Made by a program: the position numbers and the translations under genes. The notes below the pieces were generated by a model. It did no database searches. It was not told where the DNA came from and saw nothing but the letters and a program-made list of their open reading frames with translations. This document shows positions 15,206 through 22,944 of a stretch of 64,000 nucleotides of DNA, in pieces. Origin of the DNA: M2408 sp040386975. GTDB lineage: Bacteria; Bacteroidota; Bacteroidia; Flavobacteriales_D; Crocinitomicaceae. The stretch covers positions 1-64,000 of the forward strand of contig JAZKEO010000001.1 of assembly GCA_040386975.1 (NCBI GenBank), in the 5' to 3' direction. Each line of letters opens with the position of its first letter. Position 1 is the first letter of the stretch.

Positions 15206-15272
15206 CAAAGAACAGCCTTTTTAGCTCATTTTTCCTTACATTTTTTTAGAGAATACTTGTATATTTCACAGA
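15206..15272 (-). promoter_or_regulatory. regulon promoter 6: operator plus -7 box
   Basis: Minus strand: ATCTGTGAAATAT then ACAAG (plus CTTGT 15256-15260), 16 nt, GTAAG (CTTAC 15235-15239), 21 nt, GTTCTTTG (CAAAGAAC 15206-15213). The distal half-site overlaps the stop codon of the second AraC-type gene (15266-15268). The response regulator start is 32 nt downstream of the -7 box. Confidence 0.7.
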
Positions 15273-15826
15273 TTTTCTAAATTGTTTTTTCGTTTTTGTT
15301 TCAATTGTTTGTAAAACGATGGTGAAAGTCCAGTTACTTTTTTGAATTGTTTTGATAAATGGGAAACACTGCTATAGTGGAGCTTGTAAGAAATATCGGT
15401 TAAATTTAATTCATCATAGAGAAGTAATTCTTTTACTTTTTCAATTTTATGAATGATGATAAACTGCTGAATCGTAATTCCTTTTACTTCGGAAAAAACA
15501 TTTGAAAGATAAGTGTAATCGTATGACAGTTTTTCGCTTATGTATTCAGAATAATTCACTTTTGGTAAGTTGTCTGAATAATGAATCATATCGATGATGG
15601 TATTCTTGATTTTATCAATCAGAATGCTTTTTTTGTCATCTAATAATTCTAATCCAGATTTAAGTAAATTCCTTTTTAAAATATCATGTTGAATAGGAGT
15701 GAGGTTTTCTAAAATCTCTACAACCCCGAGTTCGACAATTAAAAAATGAAGTCCAAGTTTCCTTAATTCCTCTTTTACAAGCATTTTACAACGCAAACTA
15801 ACCATGTATTTGATATAAAGTTTCAT
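15266..15826 (-). CDS. AraC-type transcriptional regulator, paralog
   Basis: A 186-residue paralog of the regulator at 13121-13702, with strong identity along its length (MKLYIKYMVSLRCKM; SYDYTYLSNVFSEVKGIT; LTDISYKLHYSSVSHLSKQFKKVTGLSP). It starts with ATG. It has the same N-terminal domain and C-terminal double HTH. Unlike its paralog, its upstream region has no GTAAC direct repeat; a TATCTTTA box (about 60 nt upstream) suggests ordinary transcription. It could therefore be the constitutive master and the other the autoregulated copy. It is monocistronic; its 3' end overlaps the operator of the membrane-anchored response regulator. Confidence 0.9.
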   Translation of the reverse strand: MKLYIKYMVSLRCKMLVKEELRKLGLHFLIVELGVVEILENLTPIQHDILKRNLLKSGLELLDDKKSILIDKIKNTIIDMIHYSDNLPKVNYSEYISEKLSYDYTYLSNVFSEVKGITIQQFIIIHKIEKVKELLLYDELNLTDISYKLHYSSVSHLSKQFKKVTGLSPSFYKQLKQKRKNNLENL

Positions 15827-15920
15827 TTTTACTTAAAGTTTAAATGAAACTTTTAAAGAAATTCAAAAGTACATTGGTATGTAAAGATAGGTTTTTTTTC
15901 TCGGAAAGGAAAGTTTATTT

Positions 15921-16472
15921 TTAATTATTGAAAAAAGTCAATTCTCCACGCTTCATTTGGTGGTAGGCTCTTGTTAAATAAGCAACACAAATACGCATAG
16001 CATCAAAAGATTCTTCACTCTCAGCACTGATTTCTTTCTTTTGTAATTTTAAAAGCAATTTCATGTACAAAGCATGAAACATAATTTCAATGTGGTTTTT
16101 GTCTTTTAAATTTGATTTTTCACGAAAAGAATTGATGTGATCAATCGCTGTATTGTAAAGTGTTTTGTATTTATCATCGTCAGACATATTCAACAAAGTG
16201 TTGTGTAAGTAAGATAACTCAATCATTACTTCTTGAATCAAATACAAATGTCCTTTTTGTTCAATTTTTTGATTTTTCATCTGTTGAATCAAGTCCGAAT
16301 ACCATTGACGATATTGCCCATGAAATGAACTGTCAGGTAATTGTGGTGAAACATAATTCTCCATAATTAACTCAATGTCAAGGTTGAACGAACGAATAAC
16401 GTCCTCAATTTGATACATATACAAAATGTATTCAGCAATATTTTCCTGAAGTTTTTTTTGAGCGATGAACAT
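15921..16472 (-). CDS. DUF4924 family protein
   Basis: A 183-residue soluble, all-helical protein starting MFIAQKKLQENIAEYILYMYQIEDVIRSF, the characteristic start of DUF4924, a Bacteroidota-specific family. There is no signal peptide, membrane segment or catalytic motif. Function unknown. The neighbouring upstream genes (OmpH-like lipoprotein and an 84-residue protein on the same strand) are frequent partners in this phylum. A large ATGAGTTATGAG hairpin separates it from the OmpH-like gene and may limit read-through. Confidence 0.8.
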   Translation of the reverse strand: MFIAQKKLQENIAEYILYMYQIEDVIRSFNLDIELIMENYVSPQLPDSSFHGQYRQWYSDLIQQMKNQKIEQKGHLYLIQEVMIELSYLHNTLLNMSDDDKYKTLYNTAIDHINSFREKSNLKDKNHIEIMFHALYMKLLLKLQKKEISAESEESFDAMRICVAYLTRAYHQMKRGELTFFNN

Positions 16473-16479
16473 TTTCTTT

Positions 16480-16536
16480 AGTTATGAGTTATGAGTGTTG
16501 AGTTATGAGTCTATTCAACACTCATAACCCATAACT
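16480..16536. repeat. long inverted repeat built of ATGAGTTATGAG units
   Basis: Arms 16480-16501 and 16515-16536 are 22 nt each and pair with a single mismatch, around a 13-nt loop; each arm consists of repeats of AGTTATGAG ending GTGTTGA. It lies between the OmpH-like stop (16551) and the DUF4924 start (16472). It could fold as a transcript hairpin. Confidence 0.8.
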
Positions 16537-16550
16537 CATAACTTTTTGGA

Positions 16551-17153
16551 TTATTTCTTCTTTTCGTCTGATTTTAAATCTGCTTCAATTTCTGCTTGAT
16601 GTTGATTCAAATAAGCGATAAATTCTTTTGTGACGTTCATGTTATCATTGATGAAATTCAATTGTCCTCCAGGACCGTGAATTAACAAAATATCGATGTT
16701 ATGCTTTTTACAATATGTTTTTCCTGCAGCTTCAACACGCTTTGTCAAAACTTCCAAAATTTCAGTTGTTTCATTTTCCAGTTTTACACCTTCATTTTGT
16801 TGGTATTGGTACAAAGCTTGTTCTCTACGTTGTGCTTCTTGTTGAATCGTTTGAATTTCAAAAGCAGACAATTGACCTGTTTTTGCGCGCTCTTCGTTTT
16901 TCATCACATAATCTTGTAAAGATTTTTGTTTACGCTCTAATTCTGACTGGAATTTTGTCTGTTTGACTTTCGTAACAGAATCCATTTCACGGTAATAGAC
17001 AAAATCAGATTTTAAACTGTCTTGAACGTAATAAGCGATTTTCAAACCATTTTTAATGATTGGAACGTTTGGAGTTGTATTTTCAACTTTTTTTTCCTTT
17101 CCTCCACAAGAGAAAATGATAAATGCTAAGGCAGTGAAAGTAATTAATTTCAT
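16551..17153 (-). CDS. OmpH/Skp-like lipoprotein chaperone
   Basis: A 200-residue protein from the ATG at 17151-17153 (MKLITFTALAFIIFSCGG), a lipoprotein signal with Cys17; an ATG 7 codons upstream is possible but would spoil the signal. After IAYYVQDSL it has the OmpH/Skp layout: long helical hairpin (about 60-145, SVTKVKQTKFQSELERKQ...QEAQRREQALYQYQ) and a final alpha/beta part (YCKKHNIDILLIHG). Skp-type proteins hold unfolded outer-membrane proteins in the periplasm; a lipidated form is common in Bacteroidota. Confidence 0.87.
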   Translation of the reverse strand: MKLITFTALAFIIFSCGGKEKKVENTTPNVPIIKNGLKIAYYVQDSLKSDFVYYREMDSVTKVKQTKFQSELERKQKSLQDYVMKNEERAKTGQLSAFEIQTIQQEAQRREQALYQYQQNEGVKLENETTEILEVLTKRVEAAGKTYCKKHNIDILLIHGPGGQLNFINDNMNVTKEFIAYLNQHQAEIEADLKSDEKKK

Positions 17154-17245
17154 ATTTTTCTGGATATTAAACATTAAGATTTTAGGATGTTAAGACTTTA
17201 GTTTTATTTTTGGATCTAATTATTGGTTGAATATTTTCAACCAAT

Positions 17246-17500
17246 CTATATTACTACAGTATTTTTTTTATTGAAAGCATCTTCCCAGTCACTTCGCATA
17301 GTAATAAAACGATTCAGACAATTTTGCAACAGTTCAGTTGTTACCATTGCTTTTACATCGTCGAGACCAAAAACATCCGTTTCACCAATTTTAAACGTTT
17401 GTTCAAAATCAGCTAATTCAATCTTTAAGGAATATTTATTATTGTACGAAAAGATTTGAATTTTAAATCTTTCATGTGGGATTTCTGCTACTACTCTCAT
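17246..17500 (-). CDS. conserved hypothetical protein, 84 residues
   Basis: Starts MRVVAEIPHERFKIQIFSYN, followed by KYSLKIELADFEQTFKI and a helical C-terminus. I recall similar short proteins in many Bacteroidota with the same MRVVAEIPH start next to OmpH-like or DUF4924 genes. It is soluble and has no catalytic motif. It lies 92 nt upstream of the OmpH-like gene on the same strand, and the upstream terminator at 17561-17594 insulates it from the SiaC-like gene. Function unknown. Confidence 0.75.
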   Translation of the reverse strand: MRVVAEIPHERFKIQIFSYNNKYSLKIELADFEQTFKIGETDVFGLDDVKAMVTTELLQNCLNRFITMRSDWEDAFNKKNTVVI

Positions 17501-17560
17501 AATTCAACAAAAATACTAAAGAATATGAAAATAACGTAATTTTTGCTAATATTTATAAAA

Positions 17561-17594
17561 GAAAAAAACCATCCGTTAGACGAATGGTTTTTTC
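17561..17594 (-). terminator. intrinsic terminator of SiaC-like gene
   Basis: A stem pairing GAAAAAAACCATCCGT (17561-17576) with ACGAATGGTTTTTTC (17580-17594), one mismatch and one bulge, loop TAG. On the minus strand it is followed by TTTTAT. It lies 37 nt after the SiaC-like stop codon. Confidence 0.75.
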
Positions 17595-17631
17595 AAAAAA
17601 TGTAATTTAAAATGTAATGATAAGTATATGT

Positions 17632-18030
17632 TTAGATTGCAAATGCCATATCTTGATCGTTGTATTCTTTGAATTCAAAAGGAACTTTTACCATGAATGC
17701 GTAATCTTGACCAACTTCATACATGTCTTCGTCAGATTTACGGTAATACCATTCAACTTTTGCTTCAAATCCTTTTTCAACGATTTCGTTTAACTTGTAT
17801 AATAAAAATAAAATACGTTTTGATGAAGAGATATTAAAATACTCTAAATCAATTTTAAAAACAGTCATTTGACTTGGTGTTTCAGAATATTTATCAAACC
17901 AAGCCAAGGCATCCCCCCAAAAAGGTTCAGGATTATCTGGAATTGCTCGACCCTTAATAATCATAATTCCATCAGCATTAAAAGCTATTGACGGAGTCTG
18001 AAGAGTTGCTTCTCGTAAAAATTCTATCAT
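17632..18030 (-). CDS. SiaC-like regulatory phosphoprotein (DUF1987)
   Basis: A 132-residue protein from ATG 18028-18030 (MIEFLREATLQTPS), chosen over an upstream TTG. It matches DUF1987: TPSIAFNADGIMIIKGRAIPDNPEPFWGDALAWFDKY, then IDLEYFNISSSKRILFLLYKL (around the phosphoacceptor segment of the family), then KVEWYYRKSDEDMYEVGQDYAF. In Pseudomonas, SiaC is toggled by the SiaB kinase and SiaA phosphatase and activates the diguanylate cyclase SiaD. None of these partners is visible here; a Ser/Thr kinase gene is divergently transcribed 208 nt away. The target in this organism is unknown. Confidence 0.85.
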   Translation of the reverse strand: MIEFLREATLQTPSIAFNADGIMIIKGRAIPDNPEPFWGDALAWFDKYSETPSQMTVFKIDLEYFNISSSKRILFLLYKLNEIVEKGFEAKVEWYYRKSDEDMYEVGQDYAFMVKVPFEFKEYNDQDMAFAI

Positions 18031-18238
18031 TATTATAGTGTTATACAGGTGCAATTTGCGAAAAAAAAATGAATTACACCTAAAACTTTTAAATAAAAAA
18101 TGAAAGATTTAGATGAATGGGAGTATTTTACAAATTAATGGTTGAAAATCATGATTTAATGCCAAATAAAATTTCCAAGGAAAAAAGCTTTGTTTTAATT
18201 AAAATTTACCAACTTTACAAGATTAATTTTTATTCAAA

Positions 18239-19180
18239 ATGCTTGATTCAAATTCCTTACATGATTACATGCTTTTAAAAGAGCTTGGAATAGTCAGAAA
18301 GAGAAAATTTAATCAAGTTTTTTTGGGCGAACACAAAGATGATAAACATTTAGCCATCATTAAAATCCTTCAGAAAACAAATCAACATGTTAACATTCAA
18401 GATTTTTTGCGGAATGAAGCCAATTTTTCTTTTCAAAATCCATTTTTGCCTCAAATTCTTGATTTTGGAGAAAATGAAAACGAAATTTATTTAATCAAAA
18501 AATATCAAAAAGGAATTCAATTAGATGAATTTTGGGATAAACTTAAAAAGAAAGAACAAATCCCATTTTTACTTTTGTTTCTAAAAAAAATAGAATCAAT
18601 TTTTGAAGTGTTGACAGAGAAAAACATCATTCATTGTGACATCAAAGCAAGTAATTTTATTATAAACGGAAGAAAAGAAGAATTTGATGTGTATTTAATT
18701 GATTTTGGACTCTCCTTTTATGCCAATCAAGAAAATTACCGAAAAACAATTTTTCCTTTAGCATATGCTTCACCAGAAATCATTCTGAACAACTTACATT
18801 TGGCTTCTCATAAAAGCGATTTATTTTCTTTAGGAATTTTAATATATCATTTATTGGAAGGAAGATTGCCTTTTTATCATCAAAATCCTGCTTTGATGAC
18901 CAATTTACAATTAACTTATCCCTTGCAGAAATCAGACACTATCTCAAATGAATTGTTTGATATTCTCTCAAAAATGTGTTTTAAAGGGAAATTTACAAAT
19001 GCTCCTAAAAATCTAAAAAAAGAAGAAATAGAACACATTTTACTTCAAGGAATTTCAAAAAGATATGCTTCTTTAAAGGAAATCAATCAAGATTTAGGAA
19101 AAATAGATTTTAGAAAGAAATCGTTTAAGGAGAAATTAATAAAAATCTTTTCTAATCCCAAAGTTAAAGGTGAAAAATAA
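18239..19180 (+). CDS. eukaryotic-like Ser/Thr protein kinase, soluble
   Basis: A 313-residue protein that is essentially one kinase domain. The Gly-rich loop is degenerate (LGIVRKRKFNQVFLG), but Lys42 (LAIIKIL), a candidate helix-C Glu60, the catalytic loop HCDIKASN (132-139), DFG (155-157) and ASPE (177-180) are present, so it is probably active. There is no membrane helix or sensor domain. Its last 45 nt overlap the convergent outer-membrane barrel gene. It is divergent from the SiaC-like gene, which makes that phosphoprotein a candidate partner (inference). Confidence 0.88.
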   Translation: MLDSNSLHDYMLLKELGIVRKRKFNQVFLGEHKDDKHLAIIKILQKTNQHVNIQDFLRNEANFSFQNPFLPQILDFGENENEIYLIKKYQKGIQLDEFWDKLKKKEQIPFLLLFLKKIESIFEVLTEKNIIHCDIKASNFIINGRKEEFDVYLIDFGLSFYANQENYRKTIFPLAYASPEIILNNLHLASHKSDLFSLGILIYHLLEGRLPFYHQNPALMTNLQLTYPLQKSDTISNELFDILSKMCFKGKFTNAPKNLKKEEIEHILLQGISKRYASLKEINQDLGKIDFRKKSFKEKLIKIFSNPKVKGEK

Positions 19181-19789
19181 GCTTGTGTATTGAGTTGAAT
19201 TATTTGCAGTAGCGTTACTTCCTAAAGCCAATAATTTGTAATTCAAGCCAGCATCAAAATAAAGTGTTCCAAAGTAAAACGAGTTTTTCACACCTGCATT
19301 TAATCCCAAAGCCAAACCTATAATTGTTCCAAAATCTTCTCCTGTAGTTGGACTTTGGTATTTTGAGTGGTCATAATCTCCCAATTCATTTTTCACTTTG
19401 TTAAAAACAACGCTCATATTTGAGCCTCCATAAACACCAAAACCACTTTCGTAACCTTCTCCAAAATAATAACGTTTCCCAAATTCTAACATGCTGTAAT
19501 TGAATTTTTCAGTAGAACTCACCTCAATGTTGTAGGGATCAACATTAAAATCTACTCCAGTTACATACAAAGTTGTTGGTGTGCCTTTTTGCGCTGGCAT
19601 GAATGAAAAACGAGCATACATGGTTGTAACATCATCGTTACTAAATTCTGCACCAAGATGAAAACCAGGATAAGCTTTTTGAATTCCAAAAGGTTTGATT
19701 AAGGATGGGCCAGCCGAAAAACTAAATTGTGAAAAGCTTTTTTGACTAAAAAAACTTAAGGCGAATATTATAACAAGGAAATTTTTCAT
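19136..19789 (-). CDS. outer-membrane beta-barrel protein
   Basis: A 217-residue protein from ATG 19787-19789 (MKNFLVIIFALSFF), chosen for its signal peptide (to KSFSQ). It has alternating amphipathic strands (FSFSAGPSL; TTMYARFSFMP; YSMLEFGKRYYFG; SGFGVYGGSNMSVVF; FYFGTLYFDAGLNYKLLA; TSLFFTFNFGIRKDFY) and ends in an aromatic residue, as Bacteroidota barrels do. Its final 15 codons overlap the end of the convergent kinase gene. A CAAATATA (TATATTTG) -7 box lies 22 nt upstream of the ATG. No ligand can be assigned. Confidence 0.85.
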   Translation of the reverse strand: MKNFLVIIFALSFFSQKSFSQFSFSAGPSLIKPFGIQKAYPGFHLGAEFSNDDVTTMYARFSFMPAQKGTPTTLYVTGVDFNVDPYNIEVSSTEKFNYSMLEFGKRYYFGEGYESGFGVYGGSNMSVVFNKVKNELGDYDHSKYQSPTTGEDFGTIIGLALGLNAGVKNSFYFGTLYFDAGLNYKLLALGSNATANNSTQYTSLFFTFNFGIRKDFY

Positions 19790-19810
19790 GGTTTTTAGAT
19801 TCAATTTAAA

Positions 19811-19818
19811 CAAATATA
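19811..19818 (-). promoter_or_regulatory. -7 box of outer-membrane barrel gene
   Basis: TATATTTG on the minus strand, matching TAnnTTTG, 21 nt upstream of the start codon at 19789. Confidence 0.55.
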
Positions 19819-19877
19819 AACAAGAAATTTGATTATAATTAGATTTTAACATAAATTTATAGTTTTATTGAGTAAAC

Positions 19878-20483
19878 ATGTCCATATATAAATTTAACGG
19901 TTTTACACCCGTTGTAAAAAAAAGTAGTTTCATTCATCCAAAAGCGTCTGTTACAGGAAATGTAATCATAGGAGAAGATGTTTATATCGGACCTGGAGCA
20001 GCAATTCGTGGAGATTGGGGGCAAATCATCATTGAAGATGGTTGTAATGTACAAGAAAATTGTACGATTCACATGTTTCCAGGAACAACAACAATTCTCA
20101 AAAAAGGTGCTCATATTGGTCACGGAGCGATCATTCATGGTGGAATCATTGGCGAAAATTGTTTGATAGGAATGAATTCCGTTATAATGGATGACACTAT
20201 AATAGAAGAAGAATGTATCATTGGAGCTTTATGTTTTGTGCCAGCAAAAATGCACATTCCAAAACGCAGTTTAGTGGTGGGGAATCCTGCAAAAATCATC
20301 AAAGAAGTTTCAGACGAAATGATTGCTTGGAAAACAAAAGGAACAGCTTTGTATCAAGCTTTACCAAAAGAATGTCACGATTCACTTGAAGAAGTTGAAC
20401 CCTTGAGAGAAATTGAAGCAAATCGTCCGAGTCAGGAAAAAATGTTCGAAACGTGGGAACGAGTTAAAAATAGTGAAGAATGA
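19878..20483 (+). CDS. gamma-carbonic anhydrase-like hexapeptide protein (PaaY type)
   Basis: A 201-residue left-handed beta-helix protein with hexapeptide repeats (VIIGEDVYIGPGAAIRGDWGQIIIEDG; IGHGAIIHGGIIGENCLIGMNSVIMDD). The three zinc-binding His residues of the family are visible with the usual spacing (His65, His82, His87), plus an Arg/Asp pair in AIRGDWG. PaaY-type proteins are trimeric and hydrolyse CoA thioesters or hydrate CO2. The C-terminal tail (KECHDSLEEVEP...) is typical of PaaY/CaiE. It is the first of five plus-strand genes up to 24776. Confidence 0.88.
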   Translation: MSIYKFNGFTPVVKKSSFIHPKASVTGNVIIGEDVYIGPGAAIRGDWGQIIIEDGCNVQENCTIHMFPGTTTILKKGAHIGHGAIIHGGIIGENCLIGMNSVIMDDTIIEEECIIGALCFVPAKMHIPKRSLVVGNPAKIIKEVSDEMIAWKTKGTALYQALPKECHDSLEEVEPLREIEANRPSQEKMFETWERVKNSEE

Positions 20484-20535
20484 AGAGTTAAAAGTGAAAA
20501 AACTTAGTACATTTGTCTCAAAAAATCTAAATATT

Positions 20536-22116
20536 ATGAAAATAGTAAAATTGTTTTTCTTGTTATTAACTTTTAACATTTCTTACTCTCAAATTGAATT
20601 GACAGAAAAAATTGAAGATCAACAAGAATTGGCAGGTGTAATTGAAATCAATGAAAATGAGTTTTTTGCTTTTCAATATGTAGGTGAGCATAAAGAATAT
20701 AAAGAGTTTAGTATTGCTAAATACGTAAACAATAAAAAACAAGCATCTTTTGAGTTTGGTAAAAAATTAAAATTAGATAAATCTGAATTTTCTGTTGAAA
20801 AAATATTTTTATTTAATGGTTTTCCAACAATTGTTTTTGTAGAAAAAGAGCAAAAAACAATGAATATTAAAATTCAACAATTTGATTTGAATTGCAATCT
20901 CCTTGGAGATTTTAAATTGTTAGATTCTTACGAAAAAAAAGGAATTACTGCATATCATCTTTTTAAAATTGAAGTTTCGCAAAATGAAAAACACCTTTTA
21001 GTTAAAAGTAGAATTTTTGATGATCCAAAGTTAGACATAAAAGCAAAAAATGTTTATAAAGTATATAATGCTAATTTAGAAATTGTGTCTGAGCAAAACG
21101 TCTTGGTAAACGAAAAAAATCTTTTCCCTAGTAAATTATTTCTTTCTAATACGGGCGAAATTTATGCGACTAACTATACATACAAATCTGTTAATCCTGG
21201 GTTTAAAAATTCATTTTATACAGATCAATTTGGTCACCAGCGTCCCTTGAGTTTTAATTCACTAATAAAAAGAACTTTTTTTAGAATTGAAGATAATTAT
21301 ACAGAAGAATTTTCTTCTTTTGATGATTTTAAAGAGTGTACAATTGCTGATGATTTTTTGTACTTTCAATCAAAATTTGAAAACAACAATTTAAATGCAA
21401 GTGTTTCATTGTATCAAGATAAATCAACTGAATATGGATTTAAAGGCTTGTTCGTTTCATTAGTAGATGAAAATAATTTCACTTTAAAAAGTAGTTTTTA
21501 TTGTGAGTTTACAAAAGAATTTATTATTTCTACTTTTAATGAAAAACAATTGAAATGGTATGACAAAGGTGATCAAGAATTAAGTTTAAAATTTGATTAT
21601 AATTTAATAGACTTTAAAATGTTAGATGATGCAAATTTCATTGCTATTTTAGAATCTAATACAGAAATTATAAATGAAGGGAAAGCAGTTGGTCATGAAT
21701 CTGAAGAAATTTTTATACTAAAAATTAATTCAAAAGGTGAAATAGTTTGGTTTAAAAAAATTGACAAACTTCAAAAAGGTAATAAAAAGGAATTTGATTT
21801 GATTTCATATCATATTCTTTTTTCAAAGAATAAAATCAAATTATTATTCAATGACAATGTTTTAAATTACAATAAAGCTGGAAAATTTGAACTGGTTGAG
21901 AATAAAATTGAAAAATGCAAGTTTAATGTAGCTCAAAACACGATTGCATTTGTAAATTTAGATATTGAAACAGGTGAATTAACAAGAGAAAGTTTAAATA
22001 ATATAGAATTAAAAGAATGTCTGTTAGCTCCTTGTTTAAATAATAGATTAATTTCTTTATCAAATATTTCTCAAATAATGACAAAAGATTCAAGACAATT
22101 TGTGATTTTGAAATGA
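20536..22116 (+). CDS. secreted hypothetical protein
   Basis: A 526-residue protein starting at ATG 20536 (MKIVKLFFLLLTFNISYSQ), chosen because it begins a signal peptide and lies 52 nt after the preceding stop; a longer frame upstream overlaps the PaaY-like gene. The mature chain is Lys/Glu/Phe/Asn-rich with many short beta strands (FPTIVFVEKEQK; LLVKSRIFDD; FLYFQSKFE; IFILKINSKGEIVWFKKID), reminiscent of a propeller. There is no sorting domain, lipobox or catalytic motif. I do not recognise the family. It has unusually many Lys and Asn, but no clear sign of transfer. Confidence 0.65.
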   Translation: MKIVKLFFLLLTFNISYSQIELTEKIEDQQELAGVIEINENEFFAFQYVGEHKEYKEFSIAKYVNNKKQASFEFGKKLKLDKSEFSVEKIFLFNGFPTIVFVEKEQKTMNIKIQQFDLNCNLLGDFKLLDSYEKKGITAYHLFKIEVSQNEKHLLVKSRIFDDPKLDIKAKNVYKVYNANLEIVSEQNVLVNEKNLFPSKLFLSNTGEIYATNYTYKSVNPGFKNSFYTDQFGHQRPLSFNSLIKRTFFRIEDNYTEEFSSFDDFKECTIADDFLYFQSKFENNNLNASVSLYQDKSTEYGFKGLFVSLVDENNFTLKSSFYCEFTKEFIISTFNEKQLKWYDKGDQELSLKFDYNLIDFKMLDDANFIAILESNTEIINEGKAVGHESEEIFILKINSKGEIVWFKKIDKLQKGNKKEFDLISYHILFSKNKIKLLFNDNVLNYNKAGKFELVENKIEKCKFNVAQNTIAFVNLDIETGELTRESLNNIELKECLLAPCLNNRLISLSNISQIMTKDSRQFVILK

Positions 22117-22138
22117 AATTGAGACTTTAACATAAAAC

Positions 22139-22939
22139 ATGATTTTGAAAGTACTGAATATTTATCTCATTAGATATAATTTTTTCATTGCTTTTTGTTC
22201 TATCTGTGTACTTTTTTATTTTTCTATTTTAACAGAAAACAAAATCTCACCTTTTTACTACCTTTTTACTTTTTTCGGAACTTTGGCACTTTACAATTTA
22301 TTTCGTTTGTCACCTTCATTTTCAGGACTTTTCAAAAAACAAAGTATGGGGTTTTCACACGAATTAATTTTTGTAAGTTTGATTATCTGTGCGATTTCAT
22401 TTTTTTTAATTCCTTCCAACACAAAATATTTTTATTTAATTCCGATATTTCTGTCTTCACTTTATCAATTTTCAATTTTTGGCTTAAAAAATCTAAGAAC
22501 TTTTCCTTATTTTAAAATTATGATCATTGCATTCGTTTGGGTTTTGATGGCTCTGATACCATTTTTGGAGTATAAATTTACACAAGAAAAATTACACAAT
22601 TTCTACTTTTTGACTTTGACACAATTTTTATTTTTTTTGAGTCTTGCCATTCCTTTTGATGTTTTTGATGAGCAAAAAGACGAAATAAAAACCTTAGCGA
22701 AAATGTTAGGTGCAAAAAAAGCGATTTATCTTTCCTTATTTTTTTTATTGATTTATTTAGTTTTGCATTTAATTGAAAATTCAAGTTTTCAAGAGAAAAT
22801 CGCATATTCAACAATCACACTTACTTCTTTTGTAACGTTGATGAATTACAAAAGAATGAAAGCAATTGCTTCACAATATTATTTTATTGATGGATTGATT
22901 GTTGTGCAAACTGCAATTATATTTTTAGTTCACAAATAA
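22139..22939 (+). CDS. UbiA-like integral membrane protein
   Basis: A 266-residue protein with about eight membrane helices. Between helices lies FDVFDEQKDEIKTLAKMLG, which resembles the second Asp-rich motif of UbiA prenyltransferases (D-x3-D-x3-D-x3-TL-x3-LG). The first UbiA motif (NDxxDxxxD) is not visible; the equivalent stretch reads YNLFRLSP. It is therefore a divergent or possibly inactive family member, as seen in other Bacteroidota. It lies 22 nt after the hypothetical gene and 5 nt before the ClC gene, so all are probably co-transcribed. Substrate unknown. Confidence 0.7.
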   Translation: MILKVLNIYLIRYNFFIAFCSICVLFYFSILTENKISPFYYLFTFFGTLALYNLFRLSPSFSGLFKKQSMGFSHELIFVSLIICAISFFLIPSNTKYFYLIPIFLSSLYQFSIFGLKNLRTFPYFKIMIIAFVWVLMALIPFLEYKFTQEKLHNFYFLTLTQFLFFLSLAIPFDVFDEQKDEIKTLAKMLGAKKAIYLSLFFLLIYLVLHLIENSSFQEKIAYSTITLTSFVTLMNYKRMKAIASQYYFIDGLIVVQTAIIFLVHK

Positions 22940-22944
22940 GCCTA

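Noticed and set aside
2804..15272. Reading the GTAAC repeat as an ECF sigma -35 element
   Set aside because: The distance from GTAAC to CTTTG (24 nt) is too long for an ECF promoter, there is a second repeat 21 bp upstream, and the -7 box still looks like the primary sigma CTTTG. An activator site fits better.
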